Source: JBOGCH01 sp051656645 (GTDB taxonomy: Bacteria > Bacteroidota > Bacteroidia > Bacteroidales > Marinifilaceae). From it: a stretch of DNA of 64,000 nt. Numbering within the stretch: the stretch's first letter is position 1; every line of letters begins with the position of its first letter. Both the position numbers and the translations under genes were made by a program. Where the stretch lies: assembly GCA_051656645.1 (NCBI GenBank), contig JBOGCH010000035.1, positions 22,825 through 86,824 on the forward strand. Direction: 5' to 3'. The notes under the pieces were generated by a model. It worked only from the letters and a program-made list of their open reading frames with translations, did not search any database and was not told the origin of the DNA. Positions 1 through 9,462 of this stretch are shown here, one piece after another.

Positions 1-963
1 TTTATGCATTTTGATTTGTACCGTTTGTTTTGTCCGGATGTTAAAACATACCCTACAGAAAAAGGAATTCCATACAATAAACAGTTTGGTGTATCTCTTC
101 CCCCACAATATAATGTTGAGGAGGTTATGCAACTTATTATTAACGATTTGATTGAGGCAGAACAACTACTGGATGAAGACCCTATTATTGGAAGCAAACC
201 ATATAGTTTAGAATCTAAGGATCAAGCCGATAAATTTGTTGCACGTATGAACATTTATGCTGTTCAGGCAACTCTAGCACGTGCATATCAGGCTAGAGGC
301 GAAGGAAAAAAAGCAACTGATTACGCTCAAAAAGTAATTAACTCAGGAGCTTTCCAACTACTCGACTTTAAAAACATGGACACACCTGAAAACGAATTAG
401 ATATTCTGTTTTCCGATGAACATATTTTTTCTCTTCGAAACAGAAAGATAACTGAAAGAAGTAAAGAGCTACACTACAAAAAAGTAAGTAATGGAACTAC
501 TACAAATGCTCCACTTATTTTTGGAAATTCATTTACAATGTACGATGGAAATCCGGATGATCTTCGCCATGCCAAATGGTTTACAAATTCAGATTTCATG
601 AAATATACCATCGACAACAAAGAGATATTCTTTGCAAAAGTTCCGGTAATTAAATTATCTGAAATGTATCTCATTATTGCCGAATGTAATTATAAAAGTA
701 ATTCAACATTAGCACTTAGCCATCTTAACGAATTACGTAGTCACCGCATCAGAAATTGTGTACAATGGAACTTCATTACACACGAAGCTATTATCCAAGA
801 GATGCAACGTGAATACTTAGGCGAAGGACAATTATGGTATGCTTATAAACGCAATAATTTACCTATTGAGGCCGGATTAGTTACCGGAGCGGTACAACCA
901 AGCAATACTATTTATGTATTCCCAATGCCAGATAAAGAAATAGAAACAGGTAATCGTAATTAA
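1..963 (+). CDS. SusD/RagB family nutrient-binding lipoprotein, C-terminal part (5' end outside window)
   Basis: The reading frame is open from the first base of the window, so the true start lies upstream and about 320 C-terminal residues are visible. The first residues (MHFDLYRLF) match the helix just after the TPR-like N-terminal part of SusD proteins. The C-terminal part has the family pattern KLSEMYLIIAE, then a run on LNELR, then QREYLGEGQLWYAYKR and a closing VFPMPDKEIE. SusD proteins are surface lipoproteins that cap a SusC TonB-dependent transporter and hand substrate to it; the SusC partner should lie just upstream of the window. The next gene starts 8 bp downstream, so this is one operon with the following lipoproteins. 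The substrate cannot be read from the sequence. Confidence 0.93.
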   Translation, partial: FMHFDLYRLFCPDVKTYPTEKGIPYNKQFGVSLPPQYNVEEVMQLIINDLIEAEQLLDEDPIIGSKPYSLESKDQADKFVARMNIYAVQATLARAYQARGEGKKATDYAQKVINSGAFQLLDFKNMDTPENELDILFSDEHIFSLRNRKITERSKELHYKKVSNGTTTNAPLIFGNSFTMYDGNPDDLRHAKWFTNSDFMKYTIDNKEIFFAKVPVIKLSEMYLIIAECNYKSNSTLALSHLNELRSHRIRNCVQWNFITHEAIIQEMQREYLGEGQLWYAYKRNNLPIEAGLVTGAVQPSNTIYVFPMPDKEIETGNRN

Positions 964-971
964 TTGACACC

Positions 972-1724
972 ATGCTTAAAAATAGTACATATACATTATT
1001 CATATTCCTATTTTCATTACTAGCGTCATGCAAACAGGATATTGATTTCCCTTATCAAGGTAAGGACAGAATACATTTCCAACACTTTACCATTGACTAT
1101 AACAAGAAGAGGCATTATTTTGATTCCTTAACCTACTCGTTTGGCTTACTACCAACAGAGACACAAAAGGACACATTAAAAATTGTCATGGAATACACTG
1201 GTAATTCAAGCGATATAACTCGTTCTTACAACATAAGTGTTAGTCCCGATTCTACAACAGCACAAGAAGGCTTACATTATGAAGCGTTTAATGAAATGCA
1301 AGAGTTTCGTCCCAATAAACTTACTGATACATTACGCATTGTTGTGATACGAGAACACTTAAGCGCAAGCTTTACTAATCCAAAATCAGAACGACTAGAT
1401 TTAATTCTTAAACCGTCTAACGATTTTGATCTAGGACTTACTAAAGGATTAAAGATGAGTGTTTATCTCAACAACTACTTATCTGAGCCTACATGGTGGA
1501 AAGGCAATTTTGGGGGATCATTGGACTATTACCATCCTCAAAAATGGAGAGTTCTCATCACTTTTAATGAGGAATTTGCTAATCCAACCTCATGTCCTTT
1601 TGACAACAACAATGAAGGTCGTGGTTACATTACCGGATTGAGAAACTATTTAGCAGCTATACCTACATTTGATGAAGAAACAGGAGCTAGAATTTATATG
1701 GACAGAATGGTTCCGGTTGAATAA
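972..1724 (+). CDS. DUF4843-type lipoprotein
   Basis: The 250-residue protein starts with a lipoprotein signal peptide ending in a lipobox (LLASC, Cys about residue 20), so it should be anchored in the outer membrane. The body resembles the DUF4843 family: a short RIHFQHF strand after the signal, a tract on PTETQKDTLKIVMEYTGNSSDITRSYNISV, and a C-terminal WWKGNFG segment. Members of this family usually sit directly after SusD and before a PKD-like lipoprotein, as here. Function is unknown; a role as an accessory surface subunit of the SusCD complex is inferred from context. Family assignment is from pattern recognition only. Confidence 0.8.
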   Translation: MLKNSTYTLFIFLFSLLASCKQDIDFPYQGKDRIHFQHFTIDYNKKRHYFDSLTYSFGLLPTETQKDTLKIVMEYTGNSSDITRSYNISVSPDSTTAQEGLHYEAFNEMQEFRPNKLTDTLRIVVIREHLSASFTNPKSERLDLILKPSNDFDLGLTKGLKMSVYLNNYLSEPTWWKGNFGGSLDYYHPQKWRVLITFNEEFANPTSCPFDNNNEGRGYITGLRNYLAAIPTFDEETGARIYMDRMVPVE

Positions 1725-1797
1725 TTCGCAAATCAGGCCTAATTATTACCATTAAAAAAATGAGAATAATTGAATTTAACACCACCATTAAAAACAA

Positions 1798-3462
1798 ATG
1801 AGAAAACCAATGAAAAGAAAAATAATACTATATGCTCTCTCAATAATGGGACTACAATCCTGTTATGAGGACCTTGGAAACTATGATTACACGCCTATCA
1901 ACGAGTTGCAAGTTGAAGGCATTGAATCAAGCTATGATAGAGATTTTGACGAAGAACTAGTTATCCAACCCAAAATAATTGGAACGGAATACAGTGACAC
2001 CACAGCTTTTACTTATGAGTGGGAAGCGGGAAACAAAATAATTGGTACCCACCACAATCTAAATGTAAACGTGGAATTAACTCCGGCAATGTACATATGC
2101 CGATATATTGTCACCGACAAGAAAACCAACGTTAAGAAATATACTGAATTTGCCTTAAATGTCAGCTCCTCTACAGCAGGGGATTTAATCATGGTATTAT
2201 CTAAGTATAAAGGAAATGCAGAGTTGTCCTATAAACGTTTGGACAAACCTGCCAACTTTATTGTTAACTACTATGCCGACCGTTTTGGCAGTCCATTAGC
2301 CAAAGAACCTAAACAATTACACATTCAGTACACCGAAGCTGCTAAATGCTTTCCATTTGTGACTAAATATGGTAGAGTTATGGTACTTGCAGATGGCCAC
2401 ATTAATCTGATTGAAAAAGAAAGTCTACGACCAGATTCTATTATTTCCCAACTTACAGGTGAGCACTATATTGCAAATGCTTCCTATCCGATTCCTGATA
2501 TTGAAGGCTATCGTTCGGAATATATGATGGAAGGTATCGATATTTGGCGTAAAAGCGCATATGGCGATTCTTACCAACATGCTACTGCTTTTGTTGAGAT
2601 ATCAGGAGGAACATTATACACAGCGCGTTTAGCACCAAGCGTATGGTCTCCATCCTATTCATACAAATCCAAGTCGCCCTATAAGGACGGGTACATTACT
2701 AACTTCTGCTACTTTGAAGAGATGAACCCAACACCCAACAATAATTTAATTCAATTGGGTTACTCCATCGGAGACATCGTAATGTTTGACCGTATAAACG
2801 GACGTTTTCTTACCGGAAGCAGTTATGGTGGAACCAAGGCTATCTCGGAGGAGAACGTAAAGGCCTTTCCAAAATTCGATATGATTTATGGAAGTGCTAC
2901 AGCAATACCCAATACCACATCTGTAGCAGCTATTACGAATGGCGCTGAGTCAAAACTTTTATTATTTAACCATAGCGGCAATAATAATACCATAAAATTA
3001 GTAGCAGAAGTCACCTCATCCGGCGTGATAAACGAGACTACTAAATTTTATATGATGAAATACAATGAGTATCTCTTCTTTGTTACCGACAATAAACTAT
3101 ATCGCTACAACCTATTAAATATGAATATTGGAGTTGCGCCAAGCTCTCGTGATTTAGTTGCAACATTAACAGACTTTGGTTACGATAATAGTGCCCAAAT
3201 TAAAGACATATGTGTTTCACGCTCGGAACGTACTCTATTACTTGCTATATCACGATATGGAGCAGACACTCAGGCCATGAGCGACGAGTTAAAGGGCGAT
3301 ATTCTTTATTTTGATCTTAATAAAACAACGCTCGAAATTAACCACGTTCAGGAAAAATCTCAGAAGGGTATTTCAGGTTTACCGGTCGATATTGAAATTA
3401 AATATCAAACACACTGGAGAGACGGATTATATATTGATGGCACTATGCGCGATAACATCTAA
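1798..3462 (+). CDS. PKD-like family surface lipoprotein
   Basis: A 554-residue lipoprotein: hydrophobic signal followed by LQSC (Cys about residue 22) and then YEDLGNYDYTPINE, a start typical of the PKD-like lipoproteins that follow DUF4843 genes in Bacteroidota. Residues about 35-125 look like a beta-sandwich (YEWEAGNKIIGTHHNLNV, then a MYICRYIVTD strand). The rest is rich in beta strands and may be a propeller or sandwich. The start could instead be the ATG 12 bp downstream (MKRKI), which would give a cleaner signal peptide. It lies 13 bp before the esterase gene. A substrate-binding role on the cell surface is inferred. Confidence 0.75.
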   Translation: MRKPMKRKIILYALSIMGLQSCYEDLGNYDYTPINELQVEGIESSYDRDFDEELVIQPKIIGTEYSDTTAFTYEWEAGNKIIGTHHNLNVNVELTPAMYICRYIVTDKKTNVKKYTEFALNVSSSTAGDLIMVLSKYKGNAELSYKRLDKPANFIVNYYADRFGSPLAKEPKQLHIQYTEAAKCFPFVTKYGRVMVLADGHINLIEKESLRPDSIISQLTGEHYIANASYPIPDIEGYRSEYMMEGIDIWRKSAYGDSYQHATAFVEISGGTLYTARLAPSVWSPSYSYKSKSPYKDGYITNFCYFEEMNPTPNNNLIQLGYSIGDIVMFDRINGRFLTGSSYGGTKAISEENVKAFPKFDMIYGSATAIPNTTSVAAITNGAESKLLLFNHSGNNNTIKLVAEVTSSGVINETTKFYMMKYNEYLFFVTDNKLYRYNLLNMNIGVAPSSRDLVATLTDFGYDNSAQIKDICVSRSERTLLLAISRYGADTQAMSDELKGDILYFDLNKTTLEINHVQEKSQKGISGLPVDIEIKYQTHWRDGLYIDGTMRDNI

Positions 3463-3475
3463 TTATTAATTACTC

Positions 3476-5281
3476 ATGAAAATTATTATGAAAAAATATT
3501 TACTTACTCTTTTGTTACCCATGCTTATTGTAGCATCATGTGCAGAAGATAATAGCGCCTACTTACCTCAAGAGAAAGAGGAAGTTGTGGTAGATAAAGT
3601 TATTATAGAGGACGATAATGGAAATGACATCCCATCGGACGGTTCATTAGTTCCGGGTATTCATTTAGCTAAAGTCAACATAGAACAACCGGACGGTAAC
3701 ATTGTTGAGCGCAGATTTAAATACTTTGTTCCCATTTCATTAGATCCGGCAAAACCCATCTCCCTAATCTTTGAATTCCATGGTAGTTGGACATACAATA
3801 CGGAAATTGCTCCGGATCCTCTTGAAGGCATAACATCCACTCACTCGTGGGCGCAATTGGCATTAAAGGAAAATTGTGTTGTTGTCTTCCCTGCTGGGGA
3901 AGCAACCGGAAAAGCAGTTAACTGGCAAAATAGCGAAAAACATTTGCCATTTGTTGATTGCATGGTAAACTATTTCCTAAATACAAAACCTGCCATTACC
4001 AAGGACAGAATTTACTCATCCGGACAGTCAAGCGGAGCCATTTTCTCATTTGTATTGGCTTTTGAACGCTCAGAAGTATTTGCAGCTATCGCTCCCCGCG
4101 CAGGCCAAATGAAAATTGCTGACAACGCAACATTACCTACGCGTGCTGTACCTATCCGTCTATTTGCAGGCGAAGATGATGATACTGTTCTTCACTCTGC
4201 AGCTTTAGCAAATATGACCGCATGGGCTGAAAAAATAGGTGGATACTTTCCTAAGAATATGGATTATACCCCAAAAGCATTTACTATTGAGGGCTATGCC
4301 GATGTTGACACACGTATTTGGCATGGTGCCCGTAGTGATATTGAGATGTATACTTTGAAAAAAATTGGACATGGCATTAACCTAGGAAACTGTATCCAAT
4401 ACATTTGGGAATTCTGGGAAAATCACACTTTACAACAAATAGAGGAACCTTTATTTATAAGTGTACAAAATGACTCCATCATTGCGCAATGTACGCAACC
4501 TATTAGCATCCCTTTTATGTTAACTCAAGGAGCAACTCCAATACTTGAAAATTGCCCTCCAAGCTGGAATGTAACTATTAAGGATAACGTTATTACCATG
4601 CAAGCACCTTCCAACTACTTTGGGAACATTGAACGCAAAGGCACATTCAAGGCTGTGGCAGAGAAAGCAGGAGAAAAGGTAGAACAAACTATTTACTATG
4701 AACTATTACCTCCAAAAACCTATTATGAAATTGGGGATATATACTATAATGAAAAGTTTGAACCTATTGGCGTTGTGTACTACGTTAACCAAGAAGATAT
4801 ACGCAATGCAAAAATCATTGCTATAGAAAAAGCCAGTCTATCCAATAAGTTCGGTACCTACGGTGACTTCTATACACCAGATATGGACAATGGTAAAGAA
4901 AATACACGTTTACTTGTTGAACGTAACAACAATGAAAAACTTGGTCTAACCGCATCAACTAGTGCCGCTATATGGTGCCATGAATACAACTTTAAAGGAG
5001 TTACAAACTGGTTCCTACCGGCTGCTAACGAATGGCTACAAATTAATAACAACCTAAATGTTATTAACGCAGCTATTAAAAGCGTTGGCGGTATTGAAAT
5101 TAGCTCCACAAACCTAGCTGGTGGATGGCATCACACATCGACAACCAAACAAAATAATGAAGGCAATAAAGTTTTTGTTCAGTACAATGTTTATAGCCAT
5201 GCTCTTTCAGAAAGTGTTGCCAACAATGACAACACGGCATATGCTGCTGTGAGAGCCGCTACCGAAGTAACAATTAAATAA
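3476..5281 (+). CDS. Secreted esterase lipoprotein (LpqC/PHB depolymerase-like) with C-terminal DUF1566-like domain
   Basis: A 601-residue lipoprotein (lipobox IVASC, Cys22). Residues about 65-320 form an alpha/beta hydrolase of the PHB depolymerase or feruloyl esterase type: FHGSW oxyanion region near 101-105, nucleophile motif GQSSG at 183-187 (Ser185), AGEDDDTV near 231-238 for the acid, and KIGHG with His299. A linker sandwich follows (about 325-410). The last about 190 residues resemble DUF1566/Lcl domains (DIYYNEKFEPIGVVYY, later WFLPAANEW). The gene sits between the PKD-like lipoprotein and a thioredoxin gene, 11 bp before the latter. It probably releases esterified or acylated substituents from the substrate of the adjacent SusCD system; the exact substrate is unknown. 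A start at the ATG 12 bp downstream is possible. Confidence 0.78.
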   Translation: MKIIMKKYLLTLLLPMLIVASCAEDNSAYLPQEKEEVVVDKVIIEDDNGNDIPSDGSLVPGIHLAKVNIEQPDGNIVERRFKYFVPISLDPAKPISLIFEFHGSWTYNTEIAPDPLEGITSTHSWAQLALKENCVVVFPAGEATGKAVNWQNSEKHLPFVDCMVNYFLNTKPAITKDRIYSSGQSSGAIFSFVLAFERSEVFAAIAPRAGQMKIADNATLPTRAVPIRLFAGEDDDTVLHSAALANMTAWAEKIGGYFPKNMDYTPKAFTIEGYADVDTRIWHGARSDIEMYTLKKIGHGINLGNCIQYIWEFWENHTLQQIEEPLFISVQNDSIIAQCTQPISIPFMLTQGATPILENCPPSWNVTIKDNVITMQAPSNYFGNIERKGTFKAVAEKAGEKVEQTIYYELLPPKTYYEIGDIYYNEKFEPIGVVYYVNQEDIRNAKIIAIEKASLSNKFGTYGDFYTPDMDNGKENTRLLVERNNNEKLGLTASTSAAIWCHEYNFKGVTNWFLPAANEWLQINNNLNVINAAIKSVGGIEISSTNLAGGWHHTSTTKQNNEGNKVFVQYNVYSHALSESVANNDNTAYAAVRAATEVTIK

Positions 5282-5292
5282 ATATCATCTAT

Positions 5293-6468
5293 ATGAAAAG
5301 ATTAATCATTATACTTACAATGTTCGTTACACTTTCTCCTGTCGCAATGGCACAGGAGGAAGGCATCCACTTCTTTAAAGGAAACTGGGAAGAAGCAATT
5401 AAAACTGCTAAAAAGGAAAAAAAGAAAATCTTTATCGATTTCTATACGGAGTGGTGTGGACCATGTCTTAACATGGCATTAAATACATTTGTCAGACCCG
5501 ATGTGGGCTATACCTACAACAATAACTTTATTTGCTTAAAGATAGATGCTGAGAAAGGCGAGGGTATAGAATTGGCAAAAAAATATGAAGTACGTTCTTA
5601 CCCTACCTACGTGTGGATTGATCCGTCAAATGAAAAGATTGTACACAGAAGCGGAGGTAATAAACCAGCTGCAGATTTCATTGCCGACGCACAAGGAGCT
5701 ACTAATCCTAAACTAAGTTCTTTTTACATTGAAGAGAAATATAAAAGCGGAAAATACGATCAGGATTTCTTAATCTCCTACATTAAGCGTAAAAAACTAT
5801 CAGGCGATCGTCAAATACTTACCTACTTTGACGAATTAATGAAACGTGGAAACACATTAGAAGACGCTAAAATTTGGGACGTATTTAGCAGTTGTATCAC
5901 CGGATATCAAAATCCATACATTAAACAAGTATCAGACAATTACAGTAAATTCGTTGCATTACATGGTAAAAAAGCTGTTGACGAAAAATTAAAAGAAGCA
6001 ACGCTCTATGCTCCTGCTGAGTTTACACAGTCCCTTACCGATTTTGAAGGAAAATACACCAACTTATCGCTAGCTGAACTAAATACATTATTCAGAGCAA
6101 ACAAATACGACGAAGCTTTCAACATGATAAACCGTTTGACCGCCGACTCTAAAATGGATCAAAAAGCATTAGTCAGATCATTATCATTTAGCGTACGTGT
6201 AAACCCTAAATATAGAGAAGACGAAACTCCTTATGACTTGCTTGTACAAAAAGTAAAATACCTACGTTACATTGCATACAATAATTATGACAGAGATGAT
6301 GCTATGGTACATTATCAATATGCAGTTGCTCTTGAATATTTAATGAAACGCGCTGAACAGGAAGGTCAACAAATTCCATCATTCATATTTCAAACTCCTG
6401 AAAACGGAAAGAGCGAATATGACATGCGCCACCCGCTTCTTAAAGCAAAACCAAAACGCAAAGCATAA
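5293..6468 (+). CDS. Secreted thioredoxin-fold protein with helical C-terminal region
   Basis: The 391-residue protein has a signal peptide (residues 1-20, ending in AMAQ) and a thioredoxin domain over about residues 25-130. The active site is WCGPC with Cys55 and Cys58, and the cis-Pro loop is RSYPTYVW. The C-terminal about 240 residues are charged and probably helical, with no motif I recognise. Thioredoxin-like proteins of this DUF255/DsbD-C type act as periplasmic disulfide reductants or isomerases. The gene is the last of the SusD operon, 11 bp after the esterase, and is followed by a strong hairpin at 6474-6523. That position suggests it services disulfides of the exported proteins encoded upstream, which is inference. 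Confidence 0.85.
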   Translation: MKRLIIILTMFVTLSPVAMAQEEGIHFFKGNWEEAIKTAKKEKKKIFIDFYTEWCGPCLNMALNTFVRPDVGYTYNNNFICLKIDAEKGEGIELAKKYEVRSYPTYVWIDPSNEKIVHRSGGNKPAADFIADAQGATNPKLSSFYIEEKYKSGKYDQDFLISYIKRKKLSGDRQILTYFDELMKRGNTLEDAKIWDVFSSCITGYQNPYIKQVSDNYSKFVALHGKKAVDEKLKEATLYAPAEFTQSLTDFEGKYTNLSLAELNTLFRANKYDEAFNMINRLTADSKMDQKALVRSLSFSVRVNPKYREDETPYDLLVQKVKYLRYIAYNNYDRDDAMVHYQYAVALEYLMKRAEQEGQQIPSFIFQTPENGKSEYDMRHPLLKAKPKRKA

Positions 6469-6473
6469 CATCA

Positions 6474-6523
6474 TTACATACTCCAACGCTATACATAAGC
6501 ATTGGAGTATGTAATAATTTTTT
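6474..6523 (+). terminator. Hairpin terminator of the SusD-thioredoxin operon
   Basis: The arms TTACATACTCCAA and TTGGAGTATGTAA pair, extended inward by CGCT/AGC(A), around a short loop. A T-rich tract (ATTTTTTC) follows. The hairpin lies just after the thioredoxin stop codon and fits an intrinsic terminator. Confidence 0.75.
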
Positions 6524-6649
6524 CAAGTATCGTGTATAAATACAAAACAACCACAACATATAAATACTTCATGTTAGCTTTATACACACCAAGAAATATA
6601 TACAGAACTTTAAATCCCTGTATAATCAAATCATTAAAACTATTACGTA

Positions 6650-7915
6650 ATGAAAATTACCTGTTATTTAATCTTGCTTTTTGCAATTATTTCATGCAAT
6701 CAGGCTCCATCAACCGAGGAAGTAAACAAACTATTTGCCGACATTCATTCCACTCTTATGAATAGGGATAACTCATTTGAAGTTAATGATGCAAAAGTTG
6801 CCGAAATGCTAAACTCCAAACAACAAACAGTTAATCCGCTGACAATAGAAATTTCACAGTTTAACGACATGTTGAAATACAACACATTTAGACGCTCTGA
6901 AGCATTAAAATCATGGATTATGCCCCGACTAAAGGAGCTAAGTTATAGCGAAAATGGAGCTGCTGCACGTATTTATATCATGAGCTTTAACAACGATAAG
7001 AATATTAAACCTAAACAAGAGGACTATTCGGCTATTATCAAAGCTCCCGGGTTTGTATCAGTACTTAATGATGAGTTACTATCTCAACACTTTTTCCGTT
7101 CAATGAATTATTTGCGATTACCGCAACAACTTGTTCAACTAAAAGAAGAGTTAGAAAACACTGTTAGTAACCAGCCTCTAAATACAACTGCATTACATGC
7201 AATTGCCGGATTCTACAAATCTCTACTAAGTTCTAAAGTCGACAAAAAGGATACAAAATCCCTACACACATATTTAGTCAATAACTATACATCACTTCCG
7301 GACTCTCTTAAAACAACTAAGGTAAAAGAACAAATAGAATTCCTAAATACAAATTACGCTAAAGGAGAACTTGTAGGTAATTTAGCACCTGAGCTTGACT
7401 TTATATGGTCAAGTTCCAAGCAACAAATTTCTAAACTATCCGATTTGAAAGGAAAAGTAGTTGTACTGGATTTTTGGGCAACCTGGTGCGGACCGTGTGT
7501 ACGTTCATTTCCTAATGTAAGAGCACTTAAGGAAAGATATAAGGATTATCCTGTTGTAATTTTAGGTGTTACAAGTGTACAAGGACGTCACATATCATTT
7601 TCCGGAGATAAAAGAGAAACTATATCTACCGAAGGGGATACAGAGAAAGAGTTCAGCCTTATGAAAGAGTTTATGAAAGACATGGACATGACATGGGACG
7701 TTGCATTCTCATCTCAGCGTGTATTTAACAATGAATATGGTGTAAATGGTATTCCGTATGTTGCCATTGTAGATGCCCAAGGGATTATACGTTACTCACA
7801 TTTAAGTCCAAGCGCTGCTCCACATCACGAAGCTGAAAAAATTGACGCTCTACTTGCAGAAGCGGGACTTAAAGCTCCTAAGAAACCTATGGAAAAGGTA
7901 AATTACATTCAATAA
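6650..7915 (+). CDS. TlpA-like thioredoxin lipoprotein
   Basis: A 421-residue lipoprotein (lipobox AIISC, Cys16). Residues about 20-240 are helical and have no motif I can name. Residues about 242-410 are a TlpA/ResA-type redoxin domain: VGNLAPELDF at its start, active site ATWCGPC with Cys280 and Cys283, then VILGVTSVQG and the cis-Pro region NGIPYVAIVDAQG. Such proteins reduce disulfides in the periplasm, often of apocytochromes or exported enzymes. It lies 180 bp after the preceding operon, with a terminator in between, so it probably has its own promoter. The large helical N-terminal region suggests a dedicated partner. Confidence 0.85.
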   Translation: MKITCYLILLFAIISCNQAPSTEEVNKLFADIHSTLMNRDNSFEVNDAKVAEMLNSKQQTVNPLTIEISQFNDMLKYNTFRRSEALKSWIMPRLKELSYSENGAAARIYIMSFNNDKNIKPKQEDYSAIIKAPGFVSVLNDELLSQHFFRSMNYLRLPQQLVQLKEELENTVSNQPLNTTALHAIAGFYKSLLSSKVDKKDTKSLHTYLVNNYTSLPDSLKTTKVKEQIEFLNTNYAKGELVGNLAPELDFIWSSSKQQISKLSDLKGKVVVLDFWATWCGPCVRSFPNVRALKERYKDYPVVILGVTSVQGRHISFSGDKRETISTEGDTEKEFSLMKEFMKDMDMTWDVAFSSQRVFNNEYGVNGIPYVAIVDAQGIIRYSHLSPSAAPHHEAEKIDALLAEAGLKAPKKPMEKVNYIQ

Positions 7916-7957
7916 AAATTGTAGCGAATAGTATTCGCTACCAATATCGCTAAATAC

Positions 7958-7990
7958 AAACAGTCGCAACCATATGGTTGCGACTGTTTT
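7958..7990. terminator. Bidirectional terminator between convergent genes
   Basis: A perfect palindrome CAGTCGCAAC-CATATG-GTTGCGACTG (7961-7986) is flanked by AAA on the left and TTTT on the right, so it can terminate both the redoxin gene (plus) and the Spy-like gene (minus). A second smaller palindrome, GTAGCGAATAGTATTCGCTAC, sits at 7921-7941. Confidence 0.85.
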
Positions 7991-8017
7991 ACATAAACTA
8001 TACAATTAAAATACAAA

Positions 8018-8503
8018 TCAGTTCTGTGGTTTATCTTGTGGTGGCGGCATCATCTTTGCCTCCTTGCGTAACTTATTGATTAAGTTACGGTGAAAACGCA
8101 TCTCTGCCATTTCCAATTTTGCTAACTTGGTTGCAGGAATTTGTTTTAACATCCGAGTATAAAACTCATGTTTCAACTTAACGGCCGTCTCCTCCATTTC
8201 AAGCAATTTGCCTATAGACTCCTGTGTTTGCTTCTCGGTCAAATCGCCTTTTTGCAAAACGCCCCAGCCATTTCTACGTTCATGCTCAATTTTACGTACC
8301 GCTTTGTTCATCTCGTTGTACGCAGGCCAAAACTTAGCTGCCTCGCCAGATGTTAGGTTCATTTCCGTTGTGATATACGTCACTTTTTGCTGTTCAAATT
8401 CTTTGAAATCCTTTTTGGGTTCTCCTCCTCGTGGACAGTCCTGTGCATTTACGGACAGAGAAAATAGCATACAAAAAAGGATATAGATTGTTTGTGCTTT
8501 CAT
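8018..8503 (-). CDS. Spy/CpxP-like periplasmic protein
   Basis: A 161-residue exported protein starting at the ATG at 8503 (MKAQTIY), which puts the signal peptide (ending SVNAQ) directly at the N-terminus; a longer start at 8518 adds only MIIKI. The mature part is helical and charged with the pattern VTYITTEMNLTSGEAAKFWPAYNEMN and a long amphipathic helix. This resembles the LTXXQ-containing Spy/CpxP-like proteins that Bacteroidota encode behind sigma factor genes. It lies last in a group of sigma factor, membrane protein and this gene, with 6-21 bp spacing. A role in envelope stress sensing or periplasmic chaperoning is inferred from that context. Confidence 0.72.
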   Translation of the reverse strand: MKAQTIYILFCMLFSLSVNAQDCPRGGEPKKDFKEFEQQKVTYITTEMNLTSGEAAKFWPAYNEMNKAVRKIEHERRNGWGVLQKGDLTEKQTQESIGKLLEMEETAVKLKHEFYTRMLKQIPATKLAKLEMAEMRFHRNLINKLRKEAKMMPPPQDKPQN

Positions 8504-8524
8504 AATCTTTATAATCAATAATTA

Positions 8525-8884
8525 CTACTCTAATAAAGCCATCATGATTTCATTGGAGTTCATTTCATAAATCAAATAATCCACTATCTCATCGCCCGAC
8601 GGGTTAAATGTCGAAGCACTCGCCGTTGCTGTATAAACACTCTCTTGAGGTGAAAAGTAAGGCACTGTCCACATTATTACTTGCATAAATAATACAGCAA
8701 TTGCAAACATACCAACCAATCCAAGATAAGGTTTTAAGGCAACAAAATTAAATGTAAAACCCGATTGTATTTTCTCTTCGGTTTCCACGTGCGCCATCAT
8801 CTGGTCCGTAAACGTATCGAAATAGTTATCCGGTAAGCTAAAAGGCGCTTTGTCTTTGGGGTTATGAAGTTTATTAGGTTCCAT
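8525..8884 (-). CDS. Small single-pass membrane protein, possible anti-sigma factor
   Basis: A 119-residue protein with one predicted membrane helix at about residues 52-74 (YLGLVGMFAIAVLFMQVIMW). The N-terminal cytoplasmic part contains APFSLPDNYFDTFTDQMM, a pattern of (PF)xxPxxYFdxF that recurs in Bacteroidota proteins encoded next to ECF sigma factors. The gene starts 5 bp after the sigma factor stop. Regulation of that sigma factor is inferred from position and topology; there is no recognisable zinc-binding anti-sigma motif. Confidence 0.6.
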   Translation of the reverse strand: MEPNKLHNPKDKAPFSLPDNYFDTFTDQMMAHVETEEKIQSGFTFNFVALKPYLGLVGMFAIAVLFMQVIMWTVPYFSPQESVYTATASASTFNPSGDEIVDYLIYEMNSNEIMMALLE

Positions 8885-8889
8885 ATTGT

Positions 8890-9441
8890 TTAATTTTCCA
8901 CAAGTTTCAAATATTGCTCAATCTTCTTTACTGCTGTATGGTAGGTAGCTTTTAACGTCCCTACGGCACAATCCAAAATGGTTGCCATATCCTCATACTT
9001 CATCTCCTCGTAGTATTTCATATTAAATACCAATCGTTGGCGTTCCGACAGTTGCAAAATGGCTTGTTGCAGCTCCATTTGTATGCGGTTCCCGTCAAAA
9101 TAAGGATCGGCCACCAGTTTTTCCGTCAACATTTGGGTAATATCCTCTTGGTAGCCAAATGTTCTCCTACTTTTTTCATTTAAAAAATTCAAGGATTCAT
9201 TCGTAGCAATCCGGTACAACCATGTGTACAAGCCTGCCTCATACCGATAGTTTTTAAGTCCCTGCCACGCTTTCAGAAACACATTCTGTAACACATCGTG
9301 CGTATCGTCATGTCCTATAACAATGCGCCGAATATGCCAGTACAATGGTTCCTTATAAGCATCCACAAGCAAACGAAACGCTTGCTCCGGATTCTTTTCA
9401 TGGAAAAGACGTACTATCTGACTATCGTCAATCTTATTCAT
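8890..9441 (-). CDS. ECF-type RNA polymerase sigma factor
   Basis: A 183-residue sigma-70 family protein of ECF size. Region 2 covers about residues 20-90 (DDTHDVLQNVFLKAWQGLKNYRYEAGLYTWLYRIATNESLNFL, the usual core-binding and -10 recognition segment). Region 4 covers about 120-180 (LQQAILQLSERQRLVFNMKYYEEMKYEDMATILDCAVGTLKATYHTAVKKIE, a helix-turn-helix). It begins 21 bp after the glycosyltransferase stop and is followed by a membrane protein and a periplasmic protein, so all may share a transcript. The likely role is an envelope or stress response, by context. Confidence 0.93.
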   Translation of the reverse strand: MNKIDDSQIVRLFHEKNPEQAFRLLVDAYKEPLYWHIRRIVIGHDDTHDVLQNVFLKAWQGLKNYRYEAGLYTWLYRIATNESLNFLNEKSRRTFGYQEDITQMLTEKLVADPYFDGNRIQMELQQAILQLSERQRLVFNMKYYEEMKYEDMATILDCAVGTLKATYHTAVKKIEQYLKLVEN

Positions 9442-9462
9442 TTTATCCTTTCAATTTATCCT

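Noticed and set aside
6502..6765. 87-codon plus-strand frame
   Set aside because: It starts in the terminator hairpin and overlaps the signal peptide of the TlpA-like gene in another frame.
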